Assembly: GCA_964630925.1 (NCBI GenBank)
Contig: CAZVZK010000234.1
Span: forward strand, 1-11,375
Direction of reading: 5' to 3'
Source of the DNA: RGDT01 sp964630925
GTDB taxonomy: Bacteria; Planctomycetota; Planctomycetia; Gemmatales; Gemmataceae
DNA length: 11,375 bases
Of the stretch, positions 7,758 through 11,375 are shown one piece after another. Position numbers and translations under genes: made by a program. The notes under the pieces were generated by a model, which saw nothing but the letters and a program-made list of their open reading frames with translations, was not told where the DNA came from and made no database searches. How positions within the stretch are numbered: the first letter of the stretch is position 1; each line of letters starts with the position of its first letter.

Positions 7758-7778
7758 CGGCACGCTTACGCCGTGCCG
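7758..7778 (-). terminator. Rho-independent terminator of the VWA gene
   Basis: Read on the minus strand, CGGCACG-GCGTAAG-CGTGCCG forms a 7-bp stem with a 7-base loop, followed by the T-rich TGTCTTCTCTTCG. It begins 17 bases after the TGA of the 567-aa VWA gene and separates it from the downstream minus-strand pair. Confidence 0.65.
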
Positions 7779-7794
7779 CTCGCCTGGGCCGCCG

Positions 7795-9498
7795 TCACGC
7801 GATGATCGACTTCCGCCGCTTGACGTAGTCCCACACGACGTAGCGGTCCAGCTCGCGGCCCGCCGTGAAGAACACCCGGCCCTTCGTCGATTCCGCCATG
7901 CGGTACGCGAAACGCACGTCCTCCGGCGTCTGGTTCCAGCTCGCCAGCAGGAAGATGTTGATCGTGATCCCCTCGCGGGCGCACAGCAGCGCCTCGCGCA
8001 TTGTCGCCTCCTCCGTCCGCGGGTCCGGCGGGTACAGGAGGTAGAGCTGCTCGCCCTCGAAGTGGGCCGTCGGCAGGCCGTCGGTGATCAGCATCACCTG
8101 CCGGTTCGGCGTGTCCTGGCGGGCGAGGAACTTCCGTGACAGGCTCAGGGCGTGTTGGATGTTCGTGAAGTGCGGCGGGATGCGGCTCTCGCTGATGTCG
8201 GGGTTGCTCATGTCGGCACGCAGGCGGACGACGGGGTCGTACACCGTCACCGGCTTGGGCATCAACGCCGGCACCTCGCTGACGTGCCTCGGCTTGGCGA
8301 ACGTGTACATCTCGATGAACTGCAGGTAGTCGCCGGGGAACTCGCGCTTGATGAGGCCGTCCAGCGCCAGGCCCATGCGCTTGACGTTCACATATTGCCC
8401 CTCGTACCGCATGCTGCCCGACATGTCGAGCAGGACGGCGGTGGCGGCCTTGGGGTTGTTACGCGTGTGATGCACGACGATGTCGCGCGTCTCCAGACGC
8501 ACCGGCAGCCCCGGCCCCGAACGCAACAGGGCGTTGGTGAACGACGACGGGATGTCCATGTGGGCGACGGAGTCGCCGAACTCGTAGTCGCGCGTCGTCT
8601 GCGTCTCGACGGCCCCCTCGCCGACGACGGCGTTGGGGTGCCGGCCCGCCCGCGACTCCTCCAGGTCCTCGAAGATGCGCGACAGGAGCTTCGCCTGGAA
8701 CAGGCGGTAGGCCCGGGGCGTCATCTGGAAGCCGCCCTTCTGGGCCTGCTCGACGCCCTGCTGCTCGGCGAGCTGGCGCAGGTACTCCTGCACCTGTTGC
8801 TGGAGGTCGCTCAGGTTCTGCACGTCCTCCGGCGGGGCGAAGCGCGACAGCTCCTCCAGGTCGATGATGCCGATGCGGGCCGACTTCATCGCCTCCTTGA
8901 TCTGCTCCAGCAGCTTGTCGAGCGCCTCCAGCTCCTTCTTGATCTCGATGGCCTGCGGCACCGTCATCGTCTCACGGCCCGTGAAGGTGTACTTGGCCGC
9001 CAGCTCGTCCACCTGGTACTTGTCGCCGAGGGACTGGGTGAGGCGGAGGAGCGCCCTGGCGAAGTCGCCGCGCTCGTCGCCGGCGCGGTACCACAGGCGT
9101 TCGAGGTCGTGGAGCTGCTCCTCGCGGATCGCCTCGTCGAACGCCTTCTTGAGCTTGTCCGGCGGACGCACCCGCGACGCCTGGCCGTGGAACGCCTTGT
9201 GGGCCTCGGACTCGGCGGCGGAGGTCTCGTACTTCTCGAGGATCTTGCGTTTGCGGTCCTCGATCATCATCTGGAGGGCGTCGAGGGACGGGCCGAGGTT
9301 GCGGATCTGCGACGGGTCGAGGTGGACGGCGTTGGCCAGCTCCTCGTCGGTGAGGCGGCGGGTGTCGCCGTAGGTGAGGAGGTGCTCGAAGGCCGGCGAC
9401 ACCATGTCGGGCGGCGGGGTGGTGGGGGAGGGGAATTCGGCGGGGTCGTACTTCTGGTAGGTGTGGATGACCCCGCCCAGCCGGCTCGTATCGCTCAT
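7795..9498 (-). CDS. VWA-domain protein, COG4867-like
   Basis: A 567-residue protein starting MSDTSRLGGVIHTYQKYDP. Residues 1-280 are mostly helical and highly charged, including a probable coiled coil at about 183-255. The C-terminal third is a von Willebrand A domain with a complete metal site: LLDMSGSM (Asp358, Ser360, Ser362), a Thr in HFTNIQHA (445) and ITDGLPTAHFEG (Asp473). It ends DRYVVWDYVKRRKSIIA. Related proteins are annotated only as containing a VWA domain; many such proteins partner with a MoxR/ChlI-type AAA+ ATPase, but none is seen here. It has no signal peptide or membrane span. The ATG at 9498 has a GGGGGGAGG stretch ending only two bases before it, unusually close, yet the N-terminal sequence looks native; the open frame upstream to 10107 is non-coding shadow of the opposite-strand genes. 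A terminator follows. Confidence 0.9.
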   Translation of the reverse strand: MSDTSRLGGVIHTYQKYDPAEFPSPTTPPPDMVSPAFEHLLTYGDTRRLTDEELANAVHLDPSQIRNLGPSLDALQMMIEDRKRKILEKYETSAAESEAHKAFHGQASRVRPPDKLKKAFDEAIREEQLHDLERLWYRAGDERGDFARALLRLTQSLGDKYQVDELAAKYTFTGRETMTVPQAIEIKKELEALDKLLEQIKEAMKSARIGIIDLEELSRFAPPEDVQNLSDLQQQVQEYLRQLAEQQGVEQAQKGGFQMTPRAYRLFQAKLLSRIFEDLEESRAGRHPNAVVGEGAVETQTTRDYEFGDSVAHMDIPSSFTNALLRSGPGLPVRLETRDIVVHHTRNNPKAATAVLLDMSGSMRYEGQYVNVKRMGLALDGLIKREFPGDYLQFIEMYTFAKPRHVSEVPALMPKPVTVYDPVVRLRADMSNPDISESRIPPHFTNIQHALSLSRKFLARQDTPNRQVMLITDGLPTAHFEGEQLYLLYPPDPRTEEATMREALLCAREGITINIFLLASWNQTPEDVRFAYRMAESTKGRVFFTAGRELDRYVVWDYVKRRKSIIA

Positions 9499-9518
9499 CG
9501 CCTCCCCCCGTCGGGCGG

Positions 9519-9544
9519 GCCGCCCACGGTTATTGTAGGGCGGC
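9519..9544 (-). promoter_or_regulatory. Possible promoter/operator of the VWA gene
   Basis: On the minus strand TACAAT (plus 9532-9537) resembles a -10 box, 33 bases before the VWA ATG. It sits in the loop of a perfect dyad GCCGCCC (9519-9525)/GGGCGGC (9538-9544). No good -35 box is seen at 16-18 bases. This is the intergenic region between divergent genes, so a control site is expected here, but the assignment is weak. Confidence 0.25.
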
Positions 9545-9663
9545 TCGGAGTTTCCCGCGCCGTCGCGTCGATGAACGACTCTCCGCGCCATCCGCCCGGG
9601 ACGCTGGACTTCTCGCTGTGTGCGCGTGTACACTTGCAGCGGAGTCCCAGCCGGGAGATCGCC

Positions 9664-9912
9664 GTGATCACCGAGAACGACGTGGCGGCGCGGCTGCGCC
9701 GGCTCGAGGAGCTGTCGCGCGGCCTGTCGCGTGAGATCGCCGTGTGGCGCGAGGGCAACGACCCGCTGCTGTACCTCGAACGCCGCGCCTACATCAACGC
9801 CGTGCAGGACATGCTGGCCAACGCCGAGGCCGCGCGGCTGGCGCTGTCCAAGGCGCAGGCGCGGCTGCAGCGGCCACAGGGCGGCGTTGCCCCGGAAGCG
9901 CAGGCGGGGTAG
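9664..9912 (+). CDS. Small hypothetical coiled-coil-like protein, 82 aa
   Basis: An 82-residue protein starting at GTG (VITENDVAARLRRLEELSRG). It is almost entirely helical with heptad-like leucines (LRRLEELSRGL, then LANAEAARLALSKAQARL), and a central DPLLYLERRAYINAVQDML. It resembles small conserved hypotheticals of planctomycetes, without known function. GGGAG at 9652-9656 stands seven bases before the GTG. An in-frame ATG at 9571 would add 31 residues, but these look non-native (MNDSPRHPPGTLDF) and that start has no good Shine-Dalgarno. It is followed after 24 bases by the Uma2-like gene, so the two are likely co-transcribed, divergent from the VWA gene. Confidence 0.7.
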   Translation: MITENDVAARLRRLEELSRGLSREIAVWREGNDPLLYLERRAYINAVQDMLANAEAARLALSKAQARLQRPQGGVAPEAQAG

Positions 9913-9936
9913 GATGGTGCGCGAGGAGGGCCAGGA

Positions 9937-10497
9937 ATGCTCACCGGAACCCGGCAACTGCTCACCATCGAGGAGTTCGCACGGCTGCCGAGGCCGGCCG
10001 ACGGCTCGAAGCAGGAGCTGGTGAAGGGGGTCGTCGTCACCGTACCACCGCCGAGCTTCTTCCACGGCTACATCTGCAACAGGATCGGCCGCAAGGTCGG
10101 CAACCATGTGGACGAGCGGGATCTCGGCTTCGTCACCAATAACGACAGCGGGGTCATCATCGGTCGCGACCCCGCCACCGTGCGGGGGCCGGACATCGCC
10201 TTCTGGAGCAAGGCGCGGCTCCCCGTGTTCCCCATGACGGGCTATCCGGGGGAGGTGCCCGATCTCGCCATCGAGGTGCTGTCGCCGGGCGACGTGTACC
10301 GGGTGATGTTCACGAAGGTCAACGAATACCTCCGTTCCGGCGTGCGGATGGTCTGGGTGATCATCCCGGAGGACCGATCCGTCGGCGTCTTCACGGGCCC
10401 GACGAAGCAGATCCTCCTCGGCGAGGCGGACACGCTCGACGGCGGCGGCGTGCTGCCGGGCTTCTCCTGCCGCGTGGCGGACCTGTTCCCCGGCTGA
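9937..10497 (+). CDS. Uma2 family protein (DUF820, PD-(D/E)XK nuclease-like)
   Basis: A 186-residue protein of the Uma2/DUF820 family, which has a PD-(D/E)XK restriction-endonuclease-like fold and is massively expanded in cyanobacteria and planctomycetes; the biological role is unknown. Seen are the N-terminal LTIEEFARLP, QELVKGVVV (Glu27), GPDIAFW (Asp86), PDLAIEVLSPGD (Asp109, Glu113), then FTKVNEYLRSGVRMVWVI (Lys127) and the C-terminal LPGFSCRVADLFPG. The acidic and lysine positions of the predicted active site are present. The usual D/N after VLSP is GDVYRVMFTK here, slightly shorter in charge than the common form. AGGAGG at 9924-9929 lies seven bases before the ATG. It is second in a pair with the 82-aa gene; a hairpin terminator follows. 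Confidence 0.93.
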   Translation: MLTGTRQLLTIEEFARLPRPADGSKQELVKGVVVTVPPPSFFHGYICNRIGRKVGNHVDERDLGFVTNNDSGVIIGRDPATVRGPDIAFWSKARLPVFPMTGYPGEVPDLAIEVLSPGDVYRVMFTKVNEYLRSGVRMVWVIIPEDRSVGVFTGPTKQILLGEADTLDGGGVLPGFSCRVADLFPG

Positions 10498-10519
10498 ACA
10501 ACGCCCCGGAAACGCCAGA

Positions 10520-10547
10520 GGGCCGGGCGGCTTTCGCCACCCGGCCC
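10520..10547. terminator. Shared hairpin terminator between convergent genes
   Basis: GGGCCGGGCGG (10520-10530) pairs with CCACCCGGCCC (10537-10547) with one mismatch around a CTTTCG loop. It lies between the convergent Uma2-like gene (stop 10497) and the 70-aa gene (stop 10568). There is no clear T run on either side, so it may rely on the stem alone. Confidence 0.5.
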
Positions 10548-10567
10548 CCGGCTCCCCGGTCCCGTAC

Positions 10568-10780
10568 TTAGTCCTTGTTGCCGCTCGCGGCGAGCATGGC
10601 CGCCCCCGCGATCACGGCGACGCCGGCCACCGCCGGCGGGATCCACACGGTGTGCGCCTCGGGGGTCGTGACCCGCACGCCGGGGGCATCGACCACGGTC
10701 CTCTGGGTCCAGTAGGTGAAGCCCTGGTACATGAAGCCCAGGACGCCGAGGGCGATCAGGATGATGGCGATGGCTCGCAT
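10568..10780 (-). CDS. Small two-helix membrane protein, 70 aa
   Basis: A 70-residue protein starting MRAIAIILIALGVLGFMYQG. It has two hydrophobic segments (about 3-20 and 45-63, IPPAVAGVAVIAGAAMLAA) joined by a polar loop with TYWTQRTVVDAPGVRVTT, so it is probably an inner-membrane hairpin with both ends on the same side. Similar small proteins of this layout occur in acidobacteria and planctomycetes without a known function. GGAGG lies eight bases before the ATG at 10780; an upstream in-frame TTG at 10795 overlaps this Shine-Dalgarno and is rejected. It appears monocistronic. Confidence 0.8.
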   Translation of the reverse strand: MRAIAIILIALGVLGFMYQGFTYWTQRTVVDAPGVRVTTPEAHTVWIPPAVAGVAVIAGAAMLAASGNKD

Positions 10781-11076
10781 GACTCTATCCTCCAACTCTT
10801 CCGAGGTTCAGGGATTGAAGGTCTATCGGACATCGGGCCGTCGCCCGTTTCTCGTCAGGGCTCAGTTGCAATGGACGTGCCAATCGCCCGCGCGGTGCGC
10901 GCCGCGGCGAATGGGGCCTCGCGGCGGCGAAAACCGCAGGGATCCGGGCGTGCGTGGGTAGGATGGGGACGAACGTGGGAATGCCGATGCCCAGGCGGCG
11001 GCATCCGTCACGCCGGCGCGGAGACCGGCGGCAAGATGAGGTCAGGGGCGGGGGGCGGCACGGGCGGGCCGCCGAG
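10781..11076. other. About 300 bases without a convincing gene
   Basis: This stretch lies between the 70-aa gene and the tRNA. Both strands have open frames, but they are Arg/Gly/Pro-rich, lack Shine-Dalgarno support and one runs into the tRNA. Only small GC-rich dyads are visible, for example CGCCGCG/CGCGGCG at 10900-10926. I see no clear promoter for the 70-aa gene and no T-rich terminator after the tRNA. Confidence 0.6.
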
Positions 11077-11171
11077 CGGAAGTGTATGGGAATCGAACCC
11101 ACAGAGAGCTTTGTTCAAACCCTCCACCGGTTTTGAAGACCGGGGCCCCCACCAGAGGTACAAACACTTCC
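11077..11171 (-). tRNA. selC: Selenocysteine tRNA, anticodon TCA
   Basis: Read on the minus strand, the 5' end GGAAGTGT pairs with ACACTTCC as an 8-bp acceptor stem (11164-11171 with 11078-11085). The discriminator base is G, as in bacterial tRNA-Sec; CCA is not encoded. The anticodon loop CTTCAAA holds TCA at 11134-11136 on a CCGGT/ACCGG stem. The variable arm is long, with GAGGGTTT pairing with AAGCTCTC. The T arm is GTGGG-TTCGATT-CCCAT, giving the 8+5 acceptor/T geometry specific to tRNA-Sec. The D stem is G-rich and less clean, about four pairs by eye. It charges serine, is converted to selenocysteine by SelA, and is delivered to recoded UGA by SelB. Those genes are not in the window. Confidence 0.95.
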
Positions 11172-11181
11172 CGACATGGGC

Positions 11182-11210
11182 ATCTTACACAGGCCGGGTG
11201 CCAAATGGAA
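11182..11210 (-). promoter_or_regulatory. Possible promoter of the tRNA-Sec gene
   Basis: On the minus strand TTCCAT (plus 11205-11210) and TAAGAT (plus 11182-11187) are separated by 17 bases, and the -10 ends 10 bases before the tRNA 5' end. Spacing and position fit a sigma-70-type promoter, but the hexamers match the consensus only partly. Confidence 0.3.
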
Positions 11211-11246
11211 GAGGGCCGAAGCCGCCCTGTCGCGCCCGACCCCGGG

Positions 11247-11342
11247 TCAGCGTGTGAGCGCGGCGCGGGCGTCGCGGGTGAGGCGGGCGCGGGGCTCGCC
11301 CTCGGCGATACGGCGCAGCAGGGCCAGCCCTTCCAAGGTGAC
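11247..11342 (-). pseudogene. C-terminal remnant of a planctomycete repeat-type protein
   Basis: A 31-codon minus-strand frame reading VTLEGLALLRRIAEGEP and then RARLTRDARAALTR before TGA. It resembles the C-terminal tail common to large WD40/HEAT-type proteins of Gemmataceae (LLE.LA.GAP.ARLT.EA.AAL.R). No start codon is seen: the frame is closed by TAA at 11343-11345, just upstream. It therefore looks like the tail of a gene whose body was removed or displaced, perhaps by an insertion at the right edge. It is short, so coincidence is possible. Confidence 0.4.
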
Positions 11343-11351
11343 TTACCACCG

Positions 11352-11375
11352 TTAGCTGCCGTCCTTGAGCTTGCG
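11352..11375 (-). CDS. Last codons of an unidentified minus-strand gene at the window edge
   Basis: The minus strand enters the window with an open frame reading RKLKDGS and then TAA (11352-11354). Seven codons are too few to identify it. It ends nine bases before the gene remnant, in the same frame, so it could be an inserted gene or simply the interrupted upstream part of that remnant. Confidence 0.2.
   Translation of the reverse strand, partial: RKLKDGS

Noticed and set aside
8152..9570. Plus-strand long frame opposite the VWA gene
   Set aside because: It is antisense shadow with compositional bias (VLV, RRR and LDL runs). Only its 3' part from 9664 is accepted, as the 82-aa gene.
10785..11102. 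Minus-strand 105-codon frame between the tRNA and the 70-aa gene
   Set aside because: It starts inside the tRNA, is Arg/Pro-rich and has no family resemblance or ribosome-binding site.
10652..11257. Plus-strand 201-codon frame across the intergenic region
   Set aside because: It is Arg/Gly/Pro-rich, runs through the tRNA-Sec gene and overlaps the 70-aa membrane protein gene.

Overview
The window is GC-rich chromosomal DNA, most likely from a planctomycete of the Gemmata group. The evidence is indirect. Two stretches (6590-7300 minus, and a fragment at 11247-11342 minus) resemble sequence families that I know mainly as large paralogous sets in Gemmataceae, and the large VWA protein and several small hypotheticals also look like planctomycete conserved proteins. 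No rRNA or plasmid genes are present to confirm this.

Left half (2-5658, plus strand): a four-gene operon. It holds the C-terminal part of prkA (AAA+ 'serine kinase', cut by the window edge), a yeaH/yhbH-type VWA protein (DUF444), spoVR (ycgB-type), and a small unknown gene that overlaps the end of spoVR and is probably translationally coupled to it. The PrkA-YeaH-SpoVR trio is a well-known conserved stress/stationary-phase/sporulation-associated module of largely unknown mechanism. spoVR is split by a complete 400-residue in-frame intein with a two-motif LAGLIDADG endonuclease, inserted in the conserved NEGWA/SYWH motif. Both intergenic gaps of the trio are filled by long hairpins whose arms are tandem heptamers: TTTTCAG/CTGAAAA between prkA and yeaH, and AAGGATG/CATCCTT between yeaH and spoVR.

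Middle (5659-7794): a likely terminator hairpin, then a plus-strand DUF6585-type membrane protein whose ribosome-binding region lies in a perfect 12-bp hairpin. Facing it on the minus strand is a two-gene unit of a 111-aa hypothetical and a planctomycete-type paralogous protein.

Right half (7795-11375): a minus-strand 567-aa VWA protein (COG4867-like) with a terminator after it. Divergent to it is a plus-strand pair of an 82-aa coiled-coil-like hypothetical and a Uma2-family protein. Then come a shared hairpin terminator, a 70-aa two-helix membrane protein (minus), about 300 bases with no convincing gene, and a selenocysteine tRNA (minus, anticodon TCA). The right edge carries a short gene remnant and the last seven codons of another minus-strand frame. 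The tRNA-Sec implies that the organism makes selenoproteins.
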